From contig NZ_BDBQ01000045.1 in NCBI RefSeq assembly GCF_001613065.1, forward strand, positions 1-64,000: a stretch of 64,000 bases of DNA. The letters are read 5' to 3'. A program made the translations under genes and the position numbers. Source of the DNA: Nocardia miyunensis NBRC 108239. Its GTDB lineage: Bacteria > Actinomycetota > Actinomycetes > Mycobacteriales > Mycobacteriaceae. This document shows positions 17,901 to 25,079 of the stretch, piece after piece. Below the pieces are notes generated by a model. The model was given only the letters and a program-made list of their open reading frames with translations, did not search any database and was not told the origin of the DNA. Position 1 is the first letter of the stretch, and each line of letters begins with the position of its first letter.

Positions 17901-18914
17901 GATACCCGAGATGTCGCGCTCGGTGGCGGCCCCGCTCACGCCGACGATCAGCAGGAAGTGGGTGCGGTCCAGGGTGGGTTGCGTATTGGCGGAGAACGGT
18001 CCCCGGTTGAGTCCGGCCAGCACCTTCGCCCGCAGCTCGGACACGGTCCGGTAGACCATGCGGCTGGACCCGATCGCGTCGGTGTCGCTCGGATGTTGTG
18101 TGTGCGGAAGCCATTTGAGCCACGCCCACTCCGGTGCGTCCGGATTCGGCAGCACGGCGGCGATGGCCACCTGATCGGGACCGTGCAGCACCGCGACCTC
18201 CGCGATCAGCGCGCGCACCAGAGCCGCCGACGCCTCGGCGTCACCGTCGAAGCCGACCTGCGGCGCCGACAGCAGATTGATCGCGACCGGCATCCCGCCC
18301 ACCGTCGAGTACGCCTTCGCGAAACGGGTCACCTCCACCACCCCGACCGGATCCAGGTCGGAGGTGGGCGCCGCCTCCGGCACGATCACCCGCACCTGGT
18401 TGGCGATCCGGCCCCGGCCCACCCGCGCCCGCAGGAATTGCGGACTCGCGACCTGCACCTCCCACATCCGGGTGCCGCCGACCAGCCGCGAAATCTCGGC
18501 GGGACCGGGATGCGTGTGGCGCAGGAACGTATACAGCTCCGCCTCCGCCTCGTGAACGGACTTGCGGTTGTCGGCGATCGAGCGCAGATAGTCCTTGCGC
18601 TCCTCGTTGAGTCCGGCCGCGCCCCCCGCACCGTTGCCGCTGACCGCCCCGCCCATCATCCCCAGGCTCGACACCAGCATCATGGCCGGGAACATCAGCA
18701 TCGTCGGTGACATGCCGCCGCCGTTGCGGAACATCATCACCATCATCCCGCCCATGCCCGCCATCATCACGACGGGCATGATCATGCGCAGCCGCGACGG
18801 CGGTACCGGCCTGGGGAGTTCGGTGGGCGGTTGCAGCCGGAGTTCGGTGATCGCGGGCGCCTTGGGACCGCGGACCGCGCGAGCCGGTCGCACGAATCGA
18901 CGAGTGGCAGTCAT
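14907..18914 (-). CDS. eccC: Type VII secretion motor ATPase EccC, single-chain form
   Basis: 1,335 residues, ATG 18914, three bases after eccB. Two N-terminal membrane helices, very rich in Met (about residues 44-61 and 70-90), precede three FtsK/SpoIIIE-type ATPase domains. Walker A motifs are GATGSGKSE near residue 480, GGPQSGKST near 830 and GSSGCGKST near 1130. Walker B of domain 1 is LLIILDEFAEL, with the catalytic Glu; the later ones are FFVIDGWD and FVVIDDYH, without it. This is the usual pattern in which domain 1 hydrolyses ATP and the others bind substrates. EccC recruits WXG100/PE signals and energises export. The unsplit form matches ESX-2/3/5 rather than mycobacterial ESX-1, where the gene is divided. 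Confidence 0.96.
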   Translation of the reverse strand: MTATRRFVRPARAVRGPKAPAITELRLQPPTELPRPVPPSRLRMIMPVVMMAGMGGMMVMMFRNGGGMSPTMLMFPAMMLVSSLGMMGGAVSGNGAGGAAGLNEERKDYLRSIADNRKSVHEAEAELYTFLRHTHPGPAEISRLVGGTRMWEVQVASPQFLRARVGRGRIANQVRVIVPEAAPTSDLDPVGVVEVTRFAKAYSTVGGMPVAINLLSAPQVGFDGDAEASAALVRALIAEVAVLHGPDQVAIAAVLPNPDAPEWAWLKWLPHTQHPSDTDAIGSSRMVYRTVSELRAKVLAGLNRGPFSANTQPTLDRTHFLLIVGVSGAATERDISGIDGCTWIRLGPGEQSLPRALAFEVAADHQLHEVTSRGHRRVGMADAMSVPAMTALARGLSPYRLSTVVEAVAAEQASGGTSWEDMVGVPDPGALRVERQWPRRRDSDRARLNIPVGHDPTGQVVYLDIKESAEEGMGPHGMCIGATGSGKSEFLRTLVLSAVATHSPDVLNLLLVDFKGGATFLGFDRLRHVTAVVTNMEEEADLVTRMEDVINGEIARRQRILRDAGNFASVADYERAREQGAELAPLPTLLIILDEFAELLEQHPSFSKLFVAIGRLGRSLRIHLLLASQKVPANRMGELEAHLSYRVALRTNQTSDSRDAIGTADAYHLPKKPGSGYLRVGSGDLQRFQAAYVGSTYVAPAQISAASTQRARRPGGGYRPPQRFTAAFIPNTRPEPAPEPDPITPETVETEPVTVMEIALQQLAGHGRAAHAMWLPPLNVAPTLERLVSTVPAGSLRIPVAIMDRPRQQRQDVWSVDLSGAGGHTAVVGGPQSGKSTALQTLIMSAALTHTPEQVQFYCLDFSGGLSALRGVPHVGSVASAREGDRIRRTFALITGLLASRQSLFADLGIDSMREFRRRRGVPRESAELAARGDVHGDVFFVIDGWDIGFAANGPYFDEYQPVMESIALQGLNYGVHLMVSSSRWAAIRPAVKDLVQTRLEMRLGDLTDTVFGAHRAVVAAIPPDRPGRCISNEALHMLTALPRIDGVGESDSAAAGLAAAVQHLNERYESRRAPEVKLLPAAIGLDEITAAIPEPTTLAQRLVVPFGVRESDLSPATVDFGVSTHLIVVGSSGCGKSTVLGALLESIARQFTPDQARVLLIDYRRQHMDAVPEEHLIGYLTSERDLIEGLPPFAAKMRSRRAPDGVTAQQLKERSWWTGPEIFVVIDDYHMVAQRGQMNPLDSLKDIIVDGRDTGLHVIAARNIAQADMALYDNVMGQMKNLNSSGLIMDGSRLDGALIGDVKPIKQPLGRGIFVEPLHSRKDLVQAAWKPDQD

Positions 18915-18917
18915 GGC

Positions 18918-20471
18918 TCAGCCTCCGGCTTGGTTGGGGATCGCGATGGCGGCCTTGTCCACCGCGACGCCGTCGTGCTCGATGCGCGCATCCCGTTGCG
19001 ACAGAGCGGGACCCACCGCGAACAGCGAGACGATGCTCCACGGCGCGGGCACCGGCGAGCGCAGCCCGAGTGCGGCCAGGGTCTGGTCGCCGCTGTCGCC
19101 GGGCGGGACGTCGAGCCCGTAGCGGACTCCGCTGTCGGAGACCCAGAACAGGCCCTCGCGCAGCGGCGATCCCGGATCGGTCCCGGTCACCTGAACGAAT
19201 CGCCCGACGTTCGCGTCCACGAACGCCGCATCGGCGGTACCGCCGTGCGATACCGGTCCGGTCACCAGATCGACTGTCCGGCTTTGTTTCTCGGCCGTCA
19301 GCGGCAGTTGCCTGCCGACGATCAACTCGGTCGCCGCATTCGGATCGCCGCTACCGCGCGACCAGTGATAGCAGGTCACCGTGGACCGCGAATCGATGAC
19401 CTTGACCGCCCGAGCGGGGAAGGTGTCCGTGCCCGGCCAGGCGCCCGGCCGGAGATTGGCCGCGACGACATCGGGCCCGACCGTCATCGTCGTCACGGTG
19501 CCGTGCGAGTTGGCGTTGCGGATCATCGCCGCGAGCACCGCACTGACCTGTACCAGGCCGGTCTGCGAGACCAGGTAGTAGGACGCACCACGATCCGGTG
19601 CGGACATCGTCAGCACCGACCCGACCGGAACGGTCAGACCCGAGGTCAGGGTGGCCACCGTACCGGCGCCGGGCACCGTGGGCACGCGCAGCGGCGGCAC
19701 CTCGGCGATGGCATCGATCAAGCCCGCGGACGCGACGATCACCGGCACGGTCGGATCGATGCCCAGCGCCAGGGTCACCGCCGAATCGGTGAGGCTGATC
19801 GCCGCGCGGACGACCCCCTTCTCCCGGTCGTTGTACACCAGCCACGTGGTGGTGCCGCTGCGCAGCAGACGAGCCTCACCGTCGGCGAGCGGGCGCGCGG
19901 AGTCACCGTCGACGGTGAGCGCACCGGAGATCGCCGTGGTTTTCACCGGAGACCAAGCGGTCGTGGGCAATCCGGTGGTCGGATCGATCGGCGCGGCGGC
20001 GCCGATTCGCGCGGTGTCGCACACCGCCCACGACGAGTCGCGGCTGCCGTCGTCGACGATGGTGCCGGGCGCCCCCGGAATACCCACCCACGGCCCCCGC
20101 GGATATTTCGCGATCTCCTCGCGCGACACCGGAGTCGGATTCTCCGCCGTACCGGTGATCAACCGGGCGGAGGTCAGATTCAGCGCGGGATACAACCGAC
20201 CGCTCAGCCGGACGTACACCGCGCCGGAATCCTTGTCGGACACGATATTCGCGCTGTCGACCTGCTTGGCGGGTTTGAAGAACGCCATCACCGCCGCGCC
20301 CGCGACGATCACGCATGCCAGCGCGATGCCGATCGACAACGCGGTGGACCGGCCGCGCTGCGGGTCGTCGACCATGGACACGTCGCGGCGGACCAATGCG
20401 TGCTCGATGCGGTGCAGCAGAAATCGCCACCCCGATATCTGGTGTTTGGTCACCACCCGGAAGCGCGGCAC
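18918..20471 (-). CDS. eccB: Type VII secretion core protein EccB
   Basis: 517 residues from GTG 20471, five bases after the eccA stop. The N-terminus RVVTKHQISGWRFLLHRI, followed by EHALVRRDVSM, is the EccB signature. One membrane helix (ALSIGIALACVIVAGAAVMAFF, about residues 43-64) anchors a large extracytoplasmic domain with repeated beta-layer units and a conserved cysteine pair (one in WAVCDTA, one in VTCYHW). EccB forms the outer part of the ESX complex above the membrane. The length is normal. Confidence 0.95.
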   Translation of the reverse strand: MPRFRVVTKHQISGWRFLLHRIEHALVRRDVSMVDDPQRGRSTALSIGIALACVIVAGAAVMAFFKPAKQVDSANIVSDKDSGAVYVRLSGRLYPALNLTSARLITGTAENPTPVSREEIAKYPRGPWVGIPGAPGTIVDDGSRDSSWAVCDTARIGAAAPIDPTTGLPTTAWSPVKTTAISGALTVDGDSARPLADGEARLLRSGTTTWLVYNDREKGVVRAAISLTDSAVTLALGIDPTVPVIVASAGLIDAIAEVPPLRVPTVPGAGTVATLTSGLTVPVGSVLTMSAPDRGASYYLVSQTGLVQVSAVLAAMIRNANSHGTVTTMTVGPDVVAANLRPGAWPGTDTFPARAVKVIDSRSTVTCYHWSRGSGDPNAATELIVGRQLPLTAEKQSRTVDLVTGPVSHGGTADAAFVDANVGRFVQVTGTDPGSPLREGLFWVSDSGVRYGLDVPPGDSGDQTLAALGLRSPVPAPWSIVSLFAVGPALSQRDARIEHDGVAVDKAAIAIPNQAGG

Positions 20472-20475
20472 CGCG

Positions 20476-22236
20476 TCAGCCCGTCGTGGTCGGCGCCAAA
20501 CCCGCCAGCGCGGCGGTGATGTCGGGTGCGGCGATGGTCATCAATTCCTCGTCGCTCATCGCCGCCACATTCACGTTTTCCTTGGTGAAGCGGTAATCGC
20601 GCTCGGCCTCGGCGGCCTCGACCACATTGCGGACGAACCGGCCGTTGCCCACCAGGTCGATCAGCCGGCGGCCGTTCCTGGACTGCTCGGCCAGCTCGGT
20701 GCAACGCTCGTGCAGCACCTCGCGGGCCTCTTCCGACAACAGCGAATCCTTCTTGCGCGCAATGACATCCGCGATCTGCACCAACTCGCCCGCGCCGTAG
20801 CTGGCGAAACGGATCCGCTTGGTGAACCGGGAGGACAAGCCGTCGTTCGAGGCCAGGAACCGATCGATCTGATCCTCGTATCCCGCGATGACCACGACGA
20901 GTTTGTCGCGGTCGTTCTCCATGCGGGCCAGCAGCGTGTCCACGGCCTCCTTGCCGAAGGCGTCGCCGCCGGACAGCCCCTCCTGGATCAGGGTGTACGC
21001 CTCGTCGATGAACAGCACCCCGCCGAGCGCGGAGTCGATCAGCGCATTGGTCTTGGGTGCGGTGTGGCCCAGGTGGGTGCCGACCATGTCGTTGCGGGAC
21101 ACCTCGATCACCTCGGAGTTCTCCACGACGCCGAGACCGGCGAAGATCTTCGCGATCACGCGGGCGATGGTGGTCTTACCGGTGCCGGGCGGACCGGAGA
21201 AGATCAGGTGCTGCGATTTGGATTCCACCGCGAGCCCGCGTTTGGCGCGGACCTGATCCATCAGCACACCCGACTTGAGCCGGTCGACCTGTTCCTTCAC
21301 CGAGTCCATGCCGATCTGGGCCTCCAGCAGGTCGGAAGCCTCGGTGAGCAGGGTTTCGCGTTCCTCGCGCGCGGCCGAGGCCGCGGCCTCGCGGGGATCC
21401 TGTCCGGAGGTCGGATCCCACAGGTCGGTTCGCGAGGCGAGCAGGTCCGGCGTGGTCACCTCGAGCGTGTAGGTCTTGTCCCGGACCGCGCGCTGCCATT
21501 CCTCACGTTCGGACCACAGGCCGGATCCCTGCAGCCCCTTGAGGATTCGGTCGGCGGTCTCGCTGTCGCCGTTGTGCCGGTGCAGCATTCCGAGCAGAAA
21601 GTGCGCGTCCGCCCAGATGTAGGACAGGTTGCCCGAGGAGCTGTCCTCGACGATCCGCTGCGCCCGGGGCATCGCCTCGCCGAATCGTCCCAGGTGCGCG
21701 AGCGATCGGGCGGCCATCAGTTCGGCGCCGATATCCAGCAATCCGTCTTCGAGCACCGATTTGGCCTGGCGGGCGTTGACCACATCCAGCCAGCGTTTCG
21801 TCCGGAAGTACAGCGACATCCGGACGAAGTCCGATACGTCGTCGCTGGGCACCTGATCGAGGATGGCGATGGCCTCCTGCCACTCACCGCCCTCGGCATA
21901 GGAGCACGCCTGGGCGACCGCGATCTGGTCGCGATCGGCCATCGCGACGCGCAATCCGTAGATCCCGATCTCGACCTGACACCACAGCGCGCGATCGACC
22001 AGGCCGGCGCGTTGCTGATCGCGGTAGAGGTTGTGCGCGGAACGGTAGGCCCCGTAGATCACCTCGGAGGTGCACTCACCGGCCATCGCGCGGCCCAGCC
22101 AGGCATCGCACATGTCCGGGTCCAGATCGGTGGCGGCACGAAACGCCGCCAGAGCATGCTGTTCGTTGCGTATTCCCCCGGCGACCAATCCCAACGATTG
22201 GACACCCGTGTAGAACGCGTCCTCGGCCGCAGACAC
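20476..22236 (-). CDS. eccA: Type VII secretion AAA+ ATPase EccA
   Basis: About 586 residues. An N-terminal TPR-like helical domain of about 280 residues is followed by a CbxX/CfqX-type AAA+ domain with Walker A SGPPGTGKTT near residue 350, Walker B GVLFIDEAYTL, and SSRFTKRIRF containing sensor residues. EccA is cytosolic and thought to dissociate PE-PPE/EspG complexes before export. The start chosen is GTG 22236 behind AAAGGGA. A GTG at 22281 is open too, but would leave almost no leader after the predicted -10. It is the first gene of the ESX transcription unit, as in mycobacterial ESX-3. Confidence 0.93.
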   Translation of the reverse strand: MSAAEDAFYTGVQSLGLVAGGIRNEQHALAAFRAATDLDPDMCDAWLGRAMAGECTSEVIYGAYRSAHNLYRDQQRAGLVDRALWCQVEIGIYGLRVAMADRDQIAVAQACSYAEGGEWQEAIAILDQVPSDDVSDFVRMSLYFRTKRWLDVVNARQAKSVLEDGLLDIGAELMAARSLAHLGRFGEAMPRAQRIVEDSSSGNLSYIWADAHFLLGMLHRHNGDSETADRILKGLQGSGLWSEREEWQRAVRDKTYTLEVTTPDLLASRTDLWDPTSGQDPREAAASAAREERETLLTEASDLLEAQIGMDSVKEQVDRLKSGVLMDQVRAKRGLAVESKSQHLIFSGPPGTGKTTIARVIAKIFAGLGVVENSEVIEVSRNDMVGTHLGHTAPKTNALIDSALGGVLFIDEAYTLIQEGLSGGDAFGKEAVDTLLARMENDRDKLVVVIAGYEDQIDRFLASNDGLSSRFTKRIRFASYGAGELVQIADVIARKKDSLLSEEAREVLHERCTELAEQSRNGRRLIDLVGNGRFVRNVVEAAEAERDYRFTKENVNVAAMSDEELMTIAAPDITAALAGLAPTTTG

Positions 22237-22297
22237 CTGGATTTCCCTTTCGCCGCACTCGCCTGCCCGAACGATAGACACTCGGCGTCGCGAGCCG

Positions 22298-22324
22298 ATT
22301 CGTCACAGTTCCCACCCATGGGAA
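22298..22324 (-). promoter_or_regulatory. Cluster promoter motif before eccA
   Basis: A perfect palindrome, TTCCCA-TGGG-TGGGAA (minus strand), at 22309-22324, then N5 and ACGAAT as a poor -10. It lies 62-88 bases before GTG 22236 and would drive the eccA-eccB-eccC unit. Confidence 0.72.
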
Positions 22325-22392
22325 GTGTGCGGATCGGAGCGAGCCGAGGACGTCGTCGCACCCGCCTCGCCTGCATCAACGCATTAATTGTT

Positions 22393-22427
22393 GTACCGCT
22401 ATTGATCGTGCCGTCGTTTAGCGGTAC
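22393..22427. repeat. Inverted repeat GTACCGCTA-17-TAGCGGTAC upstream of eccA
   Basis: Nine-base perfect arms (22393-22401 and 22419-22427) in the 381-base gap between the NlpC/P60 gene and eccA. The surroundings are AT-rich (GCATTAATTGTTGTACCGC). No T-run follows on either strand, so an operator or an inefficient terminator for the NlpC/P60 transcript are both possible. Nothing else was recognised in this gap apart from the eccA promoter motif. Confidence 0.5.
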
Positions 22428-22617
22428 GATTGATCTCGGGTCCACAGTCCCTCATCCTGTCGGCCCAACCCCCTCAGGAGGGTGCCCGGCGGCCGCGATC
22501 CGGCTGCCGGGCACCGGCGGAGTTCATACCCCGCACGGGTCATCGGTTCCCTCATCCCGATGACCCGCCCATGGCGGCGGCCGGTGACGTTGGGGCGACG
22601 CACCGGCCGTCCCCGAT

Positions 22618-23571
22618 TCACATCACCCGCACGACCACCGCTTCGCTCGGCATCCGCGACCATCTGACCGTCGAACCCGAGTGCGGCGCTTCGATGACCA
22701 TCCCGTTACCGGCCGCCAATTGAACGTGCTCGGGCCCCCGCGCACTGAAGGAGCTGGCCGGAAAGACCAGGTCGCCGGGTCGCACATCCTGCATCGGAAC
22801 CCGTACGCCGCTATAGATCTGCTCGTAGGTGGTCCGCGGCAGGAGAACTTTTCCGTCGCTGGCCTTCGCGATCGCGTACTGGGTGAGCCCGGAGCAGTCG
22901 AAGCCGCCGCCGGTCGGCCCCCCGGCGCCGCCACCGCCCCAGATGTACGGGGTACCGAGCCAGCCGCTGGCCGCGCTGACCGCGTTGCCCCCTGCCGTTC
23001 CGTCCGAAGCGATCGGGTGGCGAGGGCGGTATAGCGCCCGGCCGGTCGATCGTGCGCGCGGCCGGCGACGACGGCGGCGGTTCGACGATCCGGTGCGGCC
23101 GCGCGAAGCCTGTGGGATCGCGGGCGGAACGATCTTCGCCGCGTGCCTGCGCGCGGCGGCGACATCGGCATCGACCTGCTTGGTGGCGTCGGTGATCGTG
23201 GCGTGCGCGGCGGCCAGCAGCGCCGGTCCGCTGAATCGGGTATCGCCGAACGCGGAGATCGCCTGGACGCGAGCCCGCAGGTCGGCGATCTGATTGGTCA
23301 GCTGATTACGGCCGTTGAGCGTGCCGTCACCGGCGGCGGAAACGGTCTTGCCGACCGCCGAATCCTTGCCCGCATGTGCCTCGGCGACCGACATCTGCAT
23401 ACTGCGCGCGTCCTGGTAACCGTTCATCGCGGTACCGGAATGCCCGTTCGCGCCGGCGGCGATCTCCGCGACGGCGGCCGCCGTATTCTCCGCGGACGGC
23501 TGCCCGGTGCCGTAGAGGCCCAGGAGCGAACGCAATACCCCGTCCAGATCGTCTGTCAATTGTGGCGACAT
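22618..23571 (-). CDS. NlpC/P60 cell-wall endopeptidase of type VII type
   Basis: 317 residues, ATG 23571, with GGAG eight bases upstream. No signal peptide. The N-terminal half is a helical domain of the kind seen in ESX-exported wall hydrolases. A basic linker (SSNRRRRRRPRAR) follows, then an NlpC/P60 domain with the catalytic Cys in FDCSGLTQYA, His in PEHVQLAAGNG and a polar third position in IEAPHSG. Such enzymes cut D-Glu-diaminopimelate bonds in peptide stems. Export without a signal peptide, next to eccA/eccB, recalls Rv3896c beside ESX-2 of M. tuberculosis (from memory). A close relative is encoded at 56351-57877. Confidence 0.88.
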   Translation of the reverse strand: MSPQLTDDLDGVLRSLLGLYGTGQPSAENTAAAVAEIAAGANGHSGTAMNGYQDARSMQMSVAEAHAGKDSAVGKTVSAAGDGTLNGRNQLTNQIADLRARVQAISAFGDTRFSGPALLAAAHATITDATKQVDADVAAARRHAAKIVPPAIPQASRGRTGSSNRRRRRRPRARSTGRALYRPRHPIASDGTAGGNAVSAASGWLGTPYIWGGGGAGGPTGGGFDCSGLTQYAIAKASDGKVLLPRTTYEQIYSGVRVPMQDVRPGDLVFPASSFSARGPEHVQLAAGNGMVIEAPHSGSTVRWSRMPSEAVVVRVM

Positions 23572-23726
23572 TGGGCCGACTCCCCAGCGCTCATTCGTGA
23601 TCGCCCTCTCACATCGGCCGGTCGAAATAGCCCGCCATTCGCGAATCGACGGGTGTTCCGCGCTTCTCCGGGGCGGGGTTGTCGACGACTATGCGGCAAT
23701 CGGTCCGGGAAGCGAAACCATTCTGC

Positions 23727-23753
23727 TTCCCAATCTCGGGAAGGCCGGACAAT
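23727..23753 (+). promoter_or_regulatory. Cluster promoter motif before the 23788 gene
   Basis: TTCCCA-ATCT-CGGGAA, N5, GACAAT. The hexamer ends 35 bases before ATG 23788. An in-frame ATG at 23752 overlaps the -10 itself, so the motif also argues for the later start. This is the clearest plus-strand copy together with the one at 31143. Confidence 0.78.
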
Positions 23754-23787
23754 GAACGGGGACCTGAATGGGAGGCGATGCGACAGC

Positions 23788-25053
23788 ATGGCGAACGGAT
23801 TAGAGGTAGACGCCGAAGGCCTGGCGCCCCTGTCATCCCTCGGCCAGCAGCAGCTGGAGGTGGACGCGGCGACAGCGCAGAGCCCCCAGTACGAGTACAC
23901 CCAGAGTCCCGCTGCCACTACGAGCGCCACGAGCCAGAGCGCCGACACCACGAGCCAGAGCGCGGATTCCGCGACCACCGGCAAGGTCGGGCACTATTGG
24001 ACCGTACCGGCGCTGACCGTCCCCACCGGCGCGTCGAAGGCTTTGCGGGCGTTCATTTCGATGGCGCACGAAGCAATTCAGTCCGCGGTGGATCTGCTCG
24101 GCAGGAATATGCCCGAACTGCCACCATCGGTCGACGATCTGCTGCAACCGGTCGTGTATACCGATCTCGGAGAAGGCGAGAGCACCGACGCCTATAAACA
24201 AGCCCTGAGCAAGGTGCAGGCCGCGCAGACATCACTCCTGGGATTCGACCACCAGGTCGCACAGACCACTCTCGACGTCGCGGACGGGCACAGCGAAACC
24301 CTGACCGCCATCCAGGACATCGTCGAGAAGCTCAACACCGCCCTGGCGGCCGTCCCCGCGTCCTTGCTGAAGGGCCACGAGTCCACCGTCATGAAGTACA
24401 TCGCCAGTGCCGTGGAGGCGGTCTACAAGAAGGTCGACGCGGTCTACTCCTACAACCAGAGTCTGGCCGGTAACTCCTCGGGAAGCAGCTCCTCGGACGG
24501 CAGTTCCTCGAACGACAGCTCTTCGGACGGCTCTTCCGGCAGCGGATCCGGCAGCGGATCCTCCTCCGGGAGTTCCTCCGGCTCGTCCACGGGCAGCTCG
24601 TCCGGAAGTGATGGACTCGGCAGCCTCCTGTCGGAACTCGCGCCGCTGGCCATGATGATCCCCGTGGGTCTCATGGCGCTGGCGCCGACATTGACCCAGA
24701 TGTTGCAGCCGAACCAGGACAAGAACCACAACGGCCAGAACGGAACCGGCCAGCAGAATCCGGGTCAGGCCGCGCCCGGGAATCCGAACGCGCCGGGCGC
24801 CGCCACCGCGCCGCAGCCCGCCACCGCGCCACAGAGCGACCCCGCCGCCACGCCCCAGAGCCTTCCCGCCACCGCCCAGGGGAACAACCCCGCCACCACG
24901 CCCCAGAGCGAACCCGCGCCCGCGCAGCAGAACAATTCCGGCAGCACGCCGCAGCCCAGTTCGCCACCGGCGCTGCCGGCACCCGGTAACGCCACCACAC
25001 CCGGTGTGCAGACCGCGGCGCCGAATACCGTCGCTCCCCCGAGCCAAGCGTAA
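23788..25053 (+). CDS. Probable type VII secreted protein, helical domain plus low-complexity tail
   Basis: 421 residues from ATG 23788, behind GGAGG 12 bases upstream; upstream in-frame starts fall on or before the promoter. No signal peptide. A helical domain at about residues 70-230 contains ALRAFISMAHEAIQSAVDLLG, related to the same segment in the SLT protein at 46938-48026. A Ser/Gly/Asp run follows, then a short hydrophobic stretch (LAPLAMMIPVGLMALAP) and a Pro/Gln/Ala-rich tail. This is the architecture of ESX substrates that assemble outside the membrane. No enzymatic motif is seen. It ends 26 bases from the convergent gene at 25080. Confidence 0.75.
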   Translation: MANGLEVDAEGLAPLSSLGQQQLEVDAATAQSPQYEYTQSPAATTSATSQSADTTSQSADSATTGKVGHYWTVPALTVPTGASKALRAFISMAHEAIQSAVDLLGRNMPELPPSVDDLLQPVVYTDLGEGESTDAYKQALSKVQAAQTSLLGFDHQVAQTTLDVADGHSETLTAIQDIVEKLNTALAAVPASLLKGHESTVMKYIASAVEAVYKKVDAVYSYNQSLAGNSSGSSSSDGSSSNDSSSDGSSGSGSGSGSSSGSSSGSSTGSSSGSDGLGSLLSELAPLAMMIPVGLMALAPTLTQMLQPNQDKNHNGQNGTGQQNPGQAAPGNPNAPGAATAPQPATAPQSDPAATPQSLPATAQGNNPATTPQSEPAPAQQNNSGSTPQPSSPPALPAPGNATTPGVQTAAPNTVAPPSQA

Positions 25054-25079
25054 CTGGCTCGCGCACAACGTTATTCGGG

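Noticed and set aside
19651..22563. 970-codon open frame on the plus strand
   Set aside because: It is antisense to eccB and eccA and shows no domain signature.
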